From: Sisyra terminalis
Lineage: Eukaryota > Arthropoda > Insecta > Neuroptera > Sisyridae
Length of the DNA: 64,000 nucleotides
Direction: 5' to 3'
Assembly: GCA_958496175.1 (NCBI GenBank)
Contig: OY292275.1
Span: forward strand, 2,542,001 to 2,606,000
Positions 23,061 through 34,624 of this stretch are shown here, in pieces (the first letter of the stretch is position 1; each line of letters begins with the position of its first letter). The notes below the pieces were generated by a model, which was not told the origin of the DNA, did no database searches, and was given only the letters and a program-made list of their open reading frames with translations. Both the position numbers and the translations under genes were made by a program.

Positions 23061-23246
23061 CGAAGACAATTCAGGTTGTTTAAGATCGGTTTTTTTATTT
23101 AATATTTTAGCTACGTTTCGTTACGTATCGTAACTTCATCAGGCTTCTTGATTCACAAAAAATATAATATTTTCAATTTAAATTCAATAAATAATTAAAA
23201 ATATTAAATAAAAAAACCGATCTTAAACAACCTGAATTGTCTTCTT
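23061..23246. mobile_element. Family D repeat, copy D2, one core
   Basis: Inverted ends (CGAAGACAATTCAGGTTGTT and complement) flanked by TTATTAAATA on both sides, a probable 10-bp target duplication. One hammerhead-like core lies on the minus strand at 23116-23142. Confidence 0.6.
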
Positions 23247-23526
23247 ATTAAATAAAAGCTAAGATCTGAATTTTATCATCTATTATGGAAAACAGTTTAC
23301 GTAAAAGTATAAATAATTTTAAGCACATTAACACCAAATTTCCAAATTCTTTTTTCTGCCTAAAAGACCTCTATTAGGAAAATCCACAACCAGTCAGTGG
23401 AAAGTGTATAATAGCCGTAAAACTATATATCTAAAACAGAGAAGGCAAATTCATAACAGCCACTATATATTCTCTTATGTTAAATCGCAGGACCTGTTAA
23501 CTTTATTGTATTCAATAGATATATAT

Positions 23527-23577
23527 GACTCGTTTATTTTGAAAATGGCGTAAGTTCATTTCAAGGATGGTCTATAT
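23527..23577 (+). repeat. Family E MITE, left-end fragment E4
   Basis: It begins GACTCGTTTATTTTGAAAAT and matches E3 for about 50 bp, then stops. Confidence 0.6.
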
Positions 23578-23756
23578 CAGCGATCGGGAAACCGGGGTAA
23601 ATTACCCCACATGGGGTTAAAATAATTTTTTTTTTTGGGTAAATGGGAAATTTTGCAAACCAGGCTTTTCCACTCTAATGAACGTGAAGACTAATCAAAT
23701 TGCTCTTACATCCAAAAGTCCCAATTTTGATATTTTTTTTCCAAATATGTAAATTA

Positions 23757-24555
23757 GACTGATTCAAAAAAAATTATAATTTTTTTTTTCTTAATTATAT
23801 CGAAAATATTGTTGGGAATGATCAAAAAAATCCTGTGAAAGTTTATGCTCTTAATATTAATATTAAGAGGTGTCGCATCGCAAATTTCGATTTTCCATTT
23901 AATAACATAGGAACAATATTCTCTTGCACTTTGGAATTTTATAGCTCACGTTGGTGACAATATTTCGGAATGACCAAGTTATATTCTTGTAGAAAATTGA
24001 ACGATCTACAAAAAAGGTCCTGTACAAGTTTTTGATATATTTATTCCTTCAAAAATTATTCGAGGTCAAAGTTGAACTAAAGAGAAGTTTTAATATTTTT
24101 TCAATTTTTTGACGCAACCATTAATTTTATGAGAAAATTTTATAGGACATTTTTTGTAGAACACTTGTTTTTCTATAACTTATTTCTATAAAAGTTTTTG
24201 ATATTTTTCAAAGGTCCTAAGTTATTTGCATTAAACTGAAAATATTCGTAATTTTATCGTTTTAAATTAAGAATATTTCCTGAATTATTATATTTTTAAC
24301 ATATTTTTTTTTTATTACTTAGAACATATAACAAATATCAAAAACTTTTATAGAGATAAGTTATAGAAAAACAAGTGCGCTACAAAAAATGTCCTTTAAT
24401 ATTTTCTCATAAAATTGATGGTTGCGTCAAAAAATTGAAAAAGTATTAAAATTTCTCTTTAGTTCAACTTTGATCTCGAATAACTTTTGAAGGAATAAAT
24501 ATGTTAAGAACTTGTAAAATACCTTTTTTGTAAATCGTTCAATTTTCTACAAGAT
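23757..24555. mobile_element. Family A foldback, right end truncated
   Basis: It begins GACTGATTCAAAAAAAATTA. The left arm and most of the right arm are present; it breaks at TTTTCTACAAGA near 24555, about 200 bp short of a full copy. Confidence 0.75.
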
Positions 24556-24655
24556 TGCAATCTTTTTAATTAAAATATAAACTAAACGACCTTTTCAATG
24601 TTTACTTAAAAATTGTCAAATTCATACACATTTTGAATGCATTATATGTGCATTA

Positions 24656-24830
24656 GACTGATTCAAAAAAAATTATGATTTTTTTTTCTTAATTATATCG
24701 AAAATATTGTTGGGAATGACAAAAAAAAATCCTGTGAAAGTTTAAGCTCTTAATATTAAAAGAGGTGCCGCATCGGAAATTTCGATTTTACATTTAAATA
24801 ACATGGGAACAATATTTTCTTGCACTTTAG
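24656..24830. repeat. Family A foldback, left-end fragment
   Basis: A second family A left end (GACTGATTCAAAAAAAATTA) only 100 bp after the preceding copy, ending at TTCTTGCACTTTAG. Confidence 0.7.
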
Positions 24831-25502
24831 ATAACTATTAACTAACTATAGCACTATTATATAAACAGTATTACTGTTCAAAGTAAAATGTATGATAATT
24901 TACAATTGTTGTGGTAAAATGCAAGTTTTGAGTCAGAAAAATTAGAGGCAAAGATTGTAGTCTTAGTATCGAAACTTAATAGTTTTTATTTAGAGAAAAA
25001 AAAGGATCTTTTTTGTGTATACACAATACATTTTACATTGTTAGATTCAACAATGACTGAAAACAGCTACGAAAACTACACAACAATGAAATTTCCTTCA
25101 TTTAATAGTTTAGTCTTTAAAACAAAGAATGCAACAAATACCTTTATGTACGATAAATCATATTTTTTTTCTAGATAAATTTTACTTTGATGAATTTTAA
25201 AAATTCAATCACATTCCTAAAGGTTTTTCTTTAAAAATATTTTAGTTTTCGACCGAAAAATTCATTGACGAAAAATTTTCCATTTTTACAACAATCATAC
25301 TAAAAACATTTTAAAACTTTCAACCATCTAACACTTAAAATTCATGCATTGTGTCTAAATAGCAGGAAATCTTAAACAATTAAGTAATGCAACGATACAA
25401 AGGAATATTGTCGGAAAAGTGCCAATATTTGAACACAACGCAAAAATCATTCGCCACAAAAAAATGAATAATATCGAAAAACATTCACTTCAAAAACATT
25501 TA
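24831..25502. other. AT-rich DNA without a gene
   Basis: No exon-like block, RNA gene or clear repeat was seen. Confidence 0.5.
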
Positions 25503-25612
25503 CCCAGATACGTATTTCGATTGCCAAGCAATCTTCATCAGTGGTCATCAAGTAGTTTGGATCACTCCGTAACTGCGTTGTGATGATTCAAGAAAAAATC
25601 TTATTTTGACTA
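25503..25612 (-). repeat. Family B fragment, copy B5
   Basis: It contains one hammerhead-like core on the minus strand (25515-25541) and part of the central hairpin. It then jumps directly to the complement of the family B left-end segment (AAAAAATCTTATTTTGA), so most of one arm is missing. Confidence 0.6.
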
Positions 25613-26777
25613 TACACTGTTCTAAGATTATACAGTATTACTTGTATCTTTAGATTTTTTTTTTAATTTTTAAATCATTAGTTTTTGGAATACACACTTA
25701 AACCTATAAGTGGAAAATTGTACTATAAAACTTATATATTAACTAGCACTTTGTAATCAACTAAATGATGAAATTGGTTGAACAAAATTTGAAACAGTTT
25801 TGTAAAAGAGTACCGAATACTTTTCCGGATTTGATATTTTAATGGAATTTTTATAGACATAATAATGAGAACATTAGGAGAATTTATTAAGTAAGTTATT
25901 CCACTAGTGCCTTTCAAACATCAGGGTCAATTTTTTTATCTTTCTTATTATAAATAATGGATTATGCAATGTGATTTGAATTTCTATAGCTCGCGATGAC
26001 TGCCTTTATGCCCGTACCTATTGTTTTAATGACTTTCACGTTTAGAATTTAATTTTATTTAGAGAAACAAGGCAAAGTTTGTTTTGACACGCGGAAAGTA
26101 CCAAGAGTCCGATTTTGGGTGTGGATTGTCGCCTTAAATTTGATATGACGAAGATTACTTAATTATCCACAATTGACATATTGTACGCTCAATGATTTGA
26201 TGATAATCCTCATGTAAAATATATTCTCTTTAGGTAAAAGTATTGGCAAGAACGTGGAATCATTAGTTGTCGATTGACAAACACCTTGGATGGCTCATAA
26301 TGGCTGGATTTGGAAATTTAATGGAAAATAAATACTGTAATTAAGTTTTTTAATTTAATCGACCTTTGCAACATTAAAATGTAATGAATAGGTGTCGCAT
26401 TTAAATTTATAATTTTTTTTTAACTTTAGTTGGAGGAATTTAGTGGTTACATACTTATCGTGATTACAATTTTCTTTAGGATTACAAATTATACACCTAC
26501 ATTGAATGGAAGGAAATGAATAAACCGTTTTTCCATGAAAACATATCTTTTTTAAGTCGCACAATACTTTCTGAGAAAACTTAAACAATTCTTGGGTAAA
26601 TATAGGCTTTCGTAGATTAGATAGTGAAACGGTGAATAATTTAAATCGGAATGTAAATTTTATGAATCAAAAATGTTGCTACTTATGAAATTTTTTTCAC
26701 ATTAGGATAAAGCAAATAGTATTTCCAATCAGAAGCAGTTTAAATAAAATTAAATTTTATCGAAATATATAAATAAA
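25613..26777. other. AT-rich DNA without a supported gene
   Basis: Minus-strand frames at 25732-25917 and 26355-26588 lack splice signals and motifs. A GC-richer piece around 25990-26330 has no long open frame. Confidence 0.45.
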
Positions 26778-28233
26778 CTAGCTGATCCCCGCGACTTCGT
26801 CTGCGTAACGTAGGTGTAGATTATATTTTCATTTGAACATTTTTATTTTTCTTATTTCTTTTACGAAAAACATAATCATACCTGAAAACACTATTTTGTC
26901 AACTTTAAAAAGACACATTTAATAAACTGTTACTTAGAATAAAATATTTGTTTATAATGATCAATTAATTTTCAAAAAATATTTATCAATATCTAAAAAG
27001 AGTAAGTTCAATTGCGTATACCTACGGTAGGTATACCTACCGTGAACCAATTAATCCGTAAATTAATCACCATCTATACATAAATAATAATAAATACTAA
27101 ATATACATAAATCTATACATAAATAAAACGTTTCGTCTATAACGAACATATCTTAATAATTAAATTTCAAATTTCGATTGTTTATTAGACGTTATGCCGT
27201 ACAAACTTTGCCACCATTGTTGAAAAACAAACAAAAATTAAAAACCGCCTCTATGGTATTTGGTATAAGTATCTACTACCTAAACTTTCTGACTAATTAA
27301 GTGAAATGACGTTATTTAAAATGCTGTAGTTAAAATGAACCAAAACAGAAACTTATTATTAATTAATTATTTGTTTATTAATTACACTTATTAAATTCAA
27401 AATTTCGATTGTTGATTAACTTTACATTTTCTGATACAAACTTAGTCACCCCTTTTACTCTTTTAGGGTAGGAATTTTCAAAAAAAATGTTCTTATCAGA
27501 TGTCTACTTCTTAAAAGGAATACATCGAATATTTCATCAGTCTGGGGAGATATATAAATACAGGATTTTATGTATGAACGGATTTAAAAACGTATTTACT
27601 TTAAGTTTTATTACTACTACTACTATTACTTTTTTCGTTAATATTTCCTTATTGAGCAACTTTAAGGGTCTATTTACAACAATTTTGTAAAAAAAAAAAA
27701 AAGTTTATTGTAAGGTTCGAACCCAAGTCTTTAAAATTAGGAGCATCAGAATGTTTGATACGTAAGCCATTACGCTATTAACATCAACTATGTGTCTATG
27801 ATATATAAAGATTTATATTTCAAAAAGGCAATTTTTTAGACTTTAAACTGAATTAACTGTGCTTTCTGTCAGTTCAACTAAAAATATTTTAACACATTAT
27901 TTTCTAACTTTAAATTACCTTTCCAATGATATATAACTCACCTGTCTAGTGTAAAAATTTCTGTTTTCATCCCTTGGGAATACCTTCCCTTATTATTTTT
28001 TTGGAATGATAAGTAGCCTATAGTCTGGGAAATTATGTTGTATCTTAATACCAAATTTCATTAAATTCGGTTGTCCCGTTTTTTAGTTAAATCGGGACAC
28101 ACAGACAGACAGACAAAAATTTTAAAAATGTTAAATTTGGAATAAGGGCCTTATGAAACAAATATTTACCCTAAAATTGGGTTCAAAATCGCAATGTACA
28201 GACAGACGTAAGAATTTTATATATTAGTATAGA
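26778..28233 (-). mobile_element. Helitron-like non-autonomous element H3
   Basis: On the minus strand it begins TCTATACTAATATATAAAAT after an A and ends GGGGATCAGCTAG before a T. Its last 310 bp or so match H2 in inverted orientation, including the palindromic GGTATACCTAC motif (27017-27040). The interior has GGTTCGAACC near 27714 with TAGCGTAATGG upstream on the same strand, resembling RNA polymerase III B and A boxes. That suggests a tRNA-related insertion. No coding frame. Confidence 0.5.
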
Positions 28234-28282
28234 TAATCAATCATCATATCTTCAATGAGGTTCCTTCAAATGATACATATTA

Positions 28283-28352
28283 GACTGATTAAAAAAAAGA
28301 TTATTTTTATCGAAAATATTGTTGGGAATGACAAAAAAAATCCTGTGAAAGT
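28283..28352. repeat. Family A foldback, short left-end fragment
   Basis: GACTGATTAAAAAAAAGATT followed by ATCGAAAATATTGTTGGGAA, then unrelated sequence. Confidence 0.65.
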
Positions 28353-28573
28353 TTAAAAAAAAAAAGTTTCCAGACTTATAAGAAATATTGGTTTGGATGA
28401 AAATCCAAAAAGGAAAAAAATCTAAATAGCTATGAAATGGTAATTTTTATGTTGCACCTAAAATTATACTATCACAGAGGGGGGTGGATGCAACAAAATT
28501 ATCGTTAAATTTGCAAATAATTATTTCAATTATTGTAGAGTTTCAGATCCTCGATGATGATAAATTGGTTGAA

Positions 28574-28682
28574 ATATTCAGAGGACTAGGATCAAATAAT
28601 AATCAGTCAAAACTATTTATTACATGCGCATGTAATAAATAATTTTGACTGATTATTATTTGGATCCTAGTCCTCTAAATAT
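28574..28682. repeat. Near-perfect long hairpin
   Basis: Two arms of about 54 bp meet at TACATGC|GCATGTA (28621-28634) with almost no spacer. The arms differ at only a few positions. It has no terminal repeats of its own; it could be a small foldback insertion or a recent palindrome. Confidence 0.7.
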
Positions 28683-28934
28683 TTTAATAATTTCAATGTT
28701 TTCCTTTCATCATTAATTTAATCTATTCTAAGACAAATAGGGCAGGCAAATGTTAAGTTTGCCAATAAAAGTACTTTTTATTGAAAGAAATATATTTCGT
28801 ATTACTTGGCGATTTTAACAGAAAGAAAAATGTTCTCACTCAAAAGTGCATTCATGCTATTGACTATTGTAGAGTGTTAATATTGGATTTTTAACATTCA
28901 ATTGAAAAATAAAGTTCAATGTCAGCGATATTGT

Positions 28935-29030
28935 GGCGGAACGACCATTGATCAATGTGGTTAAGCAATATCGGTGCCGATATCAACTTAAGATGGGTGA
29001 ACCTTTGGATTGTTAAAGTGTATGTCATGC
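28935..29030 (+). pseudogene. 5S rRNA-derived sequence
   Basis: Blocks in 5S order: GGAACGACCATT (5' end), GTTAAGCAATATCGG (box A region), GATGGGTGAACC (box C region) and a divergent tail ending near GTATGTCATGC. About 30-35 nt are missing between the first and second blocks compared with a normal 120-nt 5S rRNA, and many bases differ. It is a pseudogene or the head of a 5S-derived SINE, not a working rRNA gene. Confidence 0.6.
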
Positions 29031-30514
29031 TTGTATGAAAGTATGGTGCAGTAAAGCAAGTATGGGTAAGTATACGTAGTTCTAAACAATTACAGAAATA
29101 ACTTGATATAATAAATTTTTATAAGTTCCCATTCTACTCCCAAACAATACACGGATTTGATTTTATAGTTTTTCTGTTTTTTTCCAAAGATATAAGAATT
29201 TATCGGACAAATTTATAGATTAAATAATTCCCCGACTAAAATAACTAAATTTGGATTTAAGTCACCTACGGTAATATTAATTGTTTTTTCTTAAGTAATA
29301 AATAAAACAGGAATTCAATAGAGAAATCCTTAAATGACAAATTAAGACAAATTAAGATCAAATAGTTTTATAATTGGAATCTGTCATTTTAGTCCACGCA
29401 GTCATTACCTAATAGAAGTAAGTATTTAAATCGATCAAGGCAAATGTCAGCAATTACAGTCATATGAAATAATTGATCTTCATTTCTCATTGAAATATTT
29501 GCAATTAATTTTCTTCATTTACGTAAATTATTTGATAATTATTTTGATACGTTTTTAATAAGAAACATCCGACGTTACATAAGAATCTCTTGTGCTTTTC
29601 TCAAATGTAAGATATGATTATTTATTATTAAATGTTTTCATAGCTTACATTTGGTTAAAAGTGTTGATATATTTAGATTATTTTTGACGATACAATCAAT
29701 GATTATTACAGATTTTTCAGCATGTTTTCTTTTCTCTTATTTCCATGTTTTTTTTTTAAAGTTTTAGATAGACAAAACATTACTAATTTCACAAATAAAT
29801 AGTCGCTATGTATATTTATCGAAGATATAATTTTGTCTATTAATTAACTTATGAATATGGTCCATCTATGCAAAAATATCATTAAATATTTTATCCAGAA
29901 ACTAAAATACTGCAATCACTTTCAATCGCAAGAGTTAGAGTATTGTGAACAATAAAACCCAACAAAAATAAGAAGACAAGCAAAAAAATAACAGATAATG
30001 AAATTTTCAAAGAAACCGAAGAACTCCATAAAAGATGGGGCACAATCTGTATTTAAAATTTTCGATTTTCTGCAAAAATACAAGATCCGACTGGGTTTTG
30101 TAAAAGGAAAGCCAAAAGTCCTCGAGAAATGAACGACAAGAAGAATCGGAATTCTGGATGGATTACTCTAACTTAAAAAGACATTGAATTCTGTCAACAG
30201 GCAGAAAAACCTTTAGTAGAAGAGGCGAGGAGTCTATATCTTACGTCATTGCGGTAAATAGCGATAAAATTCAAGTTTCTAGCTTTGGAATAGCATCAAA
30301 CTTCTTGACGAAAAAAACCTGAATCCAAAATAACATTAATACATGGATAAGATTCTCAGTAAAAATTTATCCTGTTTCGTGCAAAAGTATGCATTGTCAC
30401 AAGAATAATGAGACTCTGACCTATAAATTACCAAAGGCAAACTTTGTTATTTATAGGCTCCCTTTCAGCCCTTAGATAATGATAACGTAGTCTATTGTCG
30501 TTAATTTCCTTATT
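29031..30514. other. AT-rich DNA without a gene
   Basis: No exon-like block with splice signals or recognisable repeat was found. Confidence 0.5.
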
Positions 30515-30876
30515 ATATACAAATATTATGAAGAAGAAAATATTTCTGGTTATTGGCTTATCACGACTAAATCATAGATTTTTTAAAAATTTATCCCTTA
30601 AGACTTAAAATAATTGATAATTGTCTCAAACTAAAATCATTAAATAATTTATTTCCTATAATAAGCTATTAAAATTTAAAATAATTAAGAAAAGCGCTAT
30701 TTAAACATTGTTACTTATTTTTGGTTCCTAAACGATAATTAGTATATCCCATCCTTAAGTTATTAACTTAAACTTCTTATGAAACATATTTGTTAAATAA
30801 ACATTAAGTTTTCTTTAATAAATCAAAAATTAGTGATGAGATACCTATACTTAATACACGGAACACTATGTTCCCT
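30515..30876 (+). repeat. Direct duplication, left copy
   Basis: About 360 bp (ATACAAATATTATGAAGAAG ... GGAACACTATGTTCCC) that recurs at 31854-32272 in the same orientation with substitutions and small indels. The family A copy 30878-31851 sits exactly between the two. Confidence 0.75.
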
Positions 30877-30877
30877 T

Positions 30878-31851
30878 GACTGATTCAAAAAAAAAAATGA
30901 TATTTTTTTTCTTAATTATATCCAAAATATTGTTGGGAATGACAAAAAAAATCCTGTCAAAGTTTAAGCTTCTAATATTAATATTGCCGCATCGCAAATT
31001 TCGATTTTCCATTGAAATAACATGGCAACAATATTCTCTGGCACTTTGGAATTTTATTAGCTCACGACCAAGGTATATTCTTGTAGAAAATTGAACGATC
31101 TACAAAAAAGGTCTCGACAAGTTTTTGATATATTTATTCCTTCAAAAGTTATGCGAGGTCAAAGTTGAACTAAAGAGAAATTTTAATAATTTTTCAATTT
31201 TTTGACGCAACCATTGATTTTACGAGAAAATTTTGTAGGACATTTTTTGTACAGCACTTTTTTTTCTATAACTTATCTTTATAAAAGTTTTTGATATTTT
31301 TTACAGGTCCTAAGTTATTTGCATTAAACTGAAAATTTCCTGAATTATTATATTTTTAACATAAAAATTATATTGTTTATTTTAATTAAATAACTTAGGA
31401 CCTCTGTAAAATATCAAAAAAATTTATAGAGATAAGTTATAGAAAAAAGAGTGCTCTACAAAATATGTCCTATAAAATTTTCTCTTAAAATATATGCTTG
31501 CGTCAAAAAATTGAAAAAATATTAAAATTTCTCTTTAGTTCAACTTTGATCTCGAATAACTTTTGAAGGAATAAATATATCAAAAACTTGTTCGAGGCCT
31601 TTTTTGTAGACCGTTCAATTTTCTACAAGAATATACCTTGTCCATTCCGAAATATTGTCACCAACGTTAGCTATAAAATTCCAAAGTGCAAGAGAATATT
31701 GTTCTCATGTTATTTAAATGGAAAATCGAAATTTGCGATCCGGTACCTCTTAATATTAAGAGCTTAAAGTTTCACAGAATTTTTTTTGGTCATTTCCAAC
31801 AATAACTTCGATATAATTAAGAAAAAAAATCATAATTTTTTTGAATCAGTC
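30878..31851. mobile_element. Family A foldback, full copy
   Basis: GACTGATTCAAAAAAAAAAA at the left, GAATCAGTC at the right, with long inverted arms. It is bracketed by a direct duplication much longer than a transposition footprint. Confidence 0.8.
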
Positions 31852-31853
31852 TA

Positions 31854-32272
31854 ATATACAAATATTGTGAATAAGAAAATATTTCTGGTTATTGGCTTAT
31901 CACGATTAAAACATTTTTTTTTTTAAATTTGTCCTTTGAGACTTTCTATTATTATTATTGAAATGAAGATATAAAAATTTCAAACAAAAATAATTCACAA
32001 TTGTCTCCAACTAAAATCATTAAATAATATTTTTCCTATAATAATCTATTAAAATTTAAAATAATTAAGAAAATTGGTATTTAAACATTGTAATTTATTT
32101 TTTGTACTTAAACGATAATTATCCATATCCCATCTTTAAGTAAAACTTAAAGTTATTAACTAAAACTCCTTATGAAATATATTTGTTAAATAAATATTAA
32201 GTTTTCTTTAATAAATCAAAAATTAGTGATGAGATACCTATACTTAATACAGAAAACACTATGTTTCCGATA
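31854..32272 (+). repeat. Direct duplication, right copy
   Basis: Second copy of the block at 30515-30876, ending AAAACACTATGTTTCC. It has an extra 40-bp or so AT-rich stretch near 31940. Confidence 0.75.
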
Positions 32273-32453
32273 CCAATAATATGAAAAATTGAAATAATTT
32301 ACATATTTCATGATAATCAATAAATTATAGCAAACATGTAATATGTCAAGGCGACGAAGTCGCGAGTAAAGTTTAAAAATATATACAAAAATATTGAGAA
32401 CTTTCAATATTGATTACGATTCAAATATACAGCAAACATTCTCCTCTACACAA

Positions 32454-32526
32454 GGTTCCATAGTGTAGCGGTTATCACGTCTGCTTTACACGCAGAAGGT
32501 CTCCAGTTCGATCCTGGATGGAACCA
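32454..32526 (+). tRNA. tRNA-Val (TAC anticodon)
   Basis: A 73-nt cloverleaf. The acceptor stem GGTTCCA pairs with TGGAACC, discriminator A. The anticodon arm TCTGC-TTTACAC-GCAGA has anticodon TAC. The T arm is TCCAG-TTCGATC-CTGGA. The A box (TAGTGTAGCGG) and B box (GTTCGATCC) of the internal promoter are intact. A run of ten Ts follows within a few bases and serves as the RNA polymerase III terminator. There is no intron. Confidence 0.95.
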
Positions 32527-32539
32527 ATTTTTTTTTTCT

Positions 32540-34130
32540 TTTTTTTGCATAATTTTTTTTCAACCACCCCAAAAACCACTTGTAACCACCAATTAAGCCT
32601 TCCCTTAATTTTTTTGCTGTATTTTTACCCCTATGAAGTACCTCAATACAATTCATGTATATTATTAGTAATTCATACAATTATTTGATTATAATTTATA
32701 ACAAACCAAAATTTCGACACGCAAATGTTCACATCCTAAACCGTAAATTCCAAAATAATTACTTTTTTTCCCATGTGTTCCTCTCTAGACCCTAAACACA
32801 TACACATAAAATATGAATCTCGTTACTTTAATCTAACATAATTAATATGCTAATGAATGCCCCAAGAAATCATCCATTTAAATTGTATACATTTTCCAAA
32901 TTTTTGTCATTGAAAATAGTTTTTACTATTCATATCTCAGATTGATATCTACAAATGTTCAAAGAATTTGACAATAATTATATTTTTAGACTCTTTCTTC
33001 TCGATCGTTTCACTCGAATCAAGTATGGTGGAAATGAATGATTAAAAGTTTTTCATATTCGAAACATGTGATTAATTACAGTTAATTACAATCCTACATT
33101 TTCTAAATCGAATCAGGTAAATTAGAAAATCGAGAGGAAAAAAAAAACTACTTTCAATACGGAACATGGGTGTACCTAACATAACAAATTACAAGTATTT
33201 TCTAATAATTAAAATCTTATTTATCAAAAAAAAAAAACTTTCAAGGATCAAACATCACACCTAACGGTTTGTAGATCAAAAGTTTATATTTGGCTCCATT
33301 ATATTCAATTCTCTATATAGTAAATATCAAGAATAGAACTTGGAATGTTTTTTTTTTTTTTGGTCCAATAACCGGTTCGTTCATTCTAGACACATTTAAT
33401 CGAAACTTTTTCATTCGAATATTTTGATTGACCTTAATCAAGGCTTTGAAGATGATTACAAGTTTTCGATTTTTGTTTACTTCTGGGTACTTTTTTTCTA
33501 AAAAAAAAAAAAAAAATTAATAGAGTCCTCATAAAAAAAAAAAAAAACAAGCAGTGTAATTTCGAAAGATGAACTTCTAGTAGGCACATAGTACATACGA
33601 AGAACCTGTATTATTAATTTATCGTATCCATGCCGAAGGAATGCGGTTACAAATTATATCAAATCGTAAAGTGCTTCCTATAAACTAAGACCCAAGCTTA
33701 CGATGAAAAATATTTCATATCTCTTAAATATTTTTATAAATAAAACAAAAAGATGAAAGTAAATAACTACTAAGATTAAACATCAAAGAAATCCCCGAAA
33801 AAACATCAAAAAAAAAATTATATAACCTTTCGCTCCAAACATCTACGTTAAGTGTTGTAACACTAATACTATCAATTTGCAGGCGGACTTTTAACAAAAA
33901 AAAATTGTTAAATACCTACAACATTAAATAATACACCTCTCGCCAGATATAACCACAAATTTAAAAATAGCCTTCTGCGTCTTCGAGTCATTTGATTGAT
34001 GAAGACAGAGCAAAATTTGTGCAGGTATAAAAAACAATTTAACGAACACAACGGTCAAAAATCGCTATCTGAGCCAAGAATCTTTCTCACTCGAAGAAAT
34101 ATTTGAAAACATAAAGAGCAGAGAATAAAA
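32540..34130. other. AT-rich DNA without a supported gene
   Basis: Several A/T homopolymers. A minus-strand ATG frame near 33950-34000 encodes a short basic-hydrophobic peptide (MTRRRRRLFLNLWLYLARG), but nothing else supports it. Confidence 0.4.
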
Positions 34131-34148
34131 ATTTATTTACCTATATCT

Positions 34149-34394
34149 TTAACATTGACAAGAAAACATAGGGAAATAAATAAAGTTTGGCTCCAAAATT
34201 GGATTGGAATTAATCCAATCAATGTGAGATACCATCTTAAGTATGTCTTTAAGATTTTTTCTCATTTTGCTTGTCGCTTTGGTGGTCTTCAAATTAACGG
34301 AAGATTGAGCAAATGTTTCTTCACATTTGATTAAAGAATTTTCGAATAATAAAAATAAGAACCACACTTTCATCCTAAGATACACATTATTCAT
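34149..34394 (-). CDS. Small putative secreted protein
   Basis: An ATG-to-TAA frame of 81 codons. The first Met gives a short leader; the second Met (34371-34373) begins MKVWFLFLLFENSLIKC, a plausible signal peptide. Beyond it is a hydrophilic segment with many Lys and Thr (LKTTKATSKMRKNLKDILK) and a C-terminus ending FSCQC. A TATA box (GTATATAAAAG) lies on the same strand at 34398-34408, which would place transcription start close to the second Met. AATAAA follows shortly after the stop (complement near 34129-34134). No family is recognised. It could instead be a chance frame. Confidence 0.35.
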   Translation of the reverse strand: MNNVYLRMKVWFLFLLFENSLIKCEETFAQSSVNLKTTKATSKMRKNLKDILKMVSHIDWINSNPILEPNFIYFPMFSCQC

Positions 34395-34534
34395 CGCTTT
34401 TATATACTTCGGAATTTTTATGTGGTTCAGTATTGTTTTATAAGGGAAATTAAAGAATGAATAATTTTTCTGTAAACTGTAAAGGATCGAATATTAAACA
34501 TTTTGGATAAAAAAAAATAGATTTTTATAACATA

Positions 34535-34624
34535 CTAGCTGACCCAGCAAACATCGTACTGCCTAACATGCAATGAACGTAGTGTTTTATAAATTAATAT
34601 GTTAGTTACACTTAGTTTAAATTA
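34535..34624 (-). repeat. 3' end of a Helitron-like element, second type
   Basis: On the minus strand it ends TTTGCTGGGTCAGCTAG before a T, like H1-H3 ends but with a different subterminal sequence. It abuts H2 head to head. Confidence 0.45.

Noticed and set aside
27712..27781. Possible tRNA gene (A-box and B-box-like motifs, minus strand)
   Set aside because: No acceptor or anticodon stem can be folded. It is at most a tRNA-related piece of element H3.
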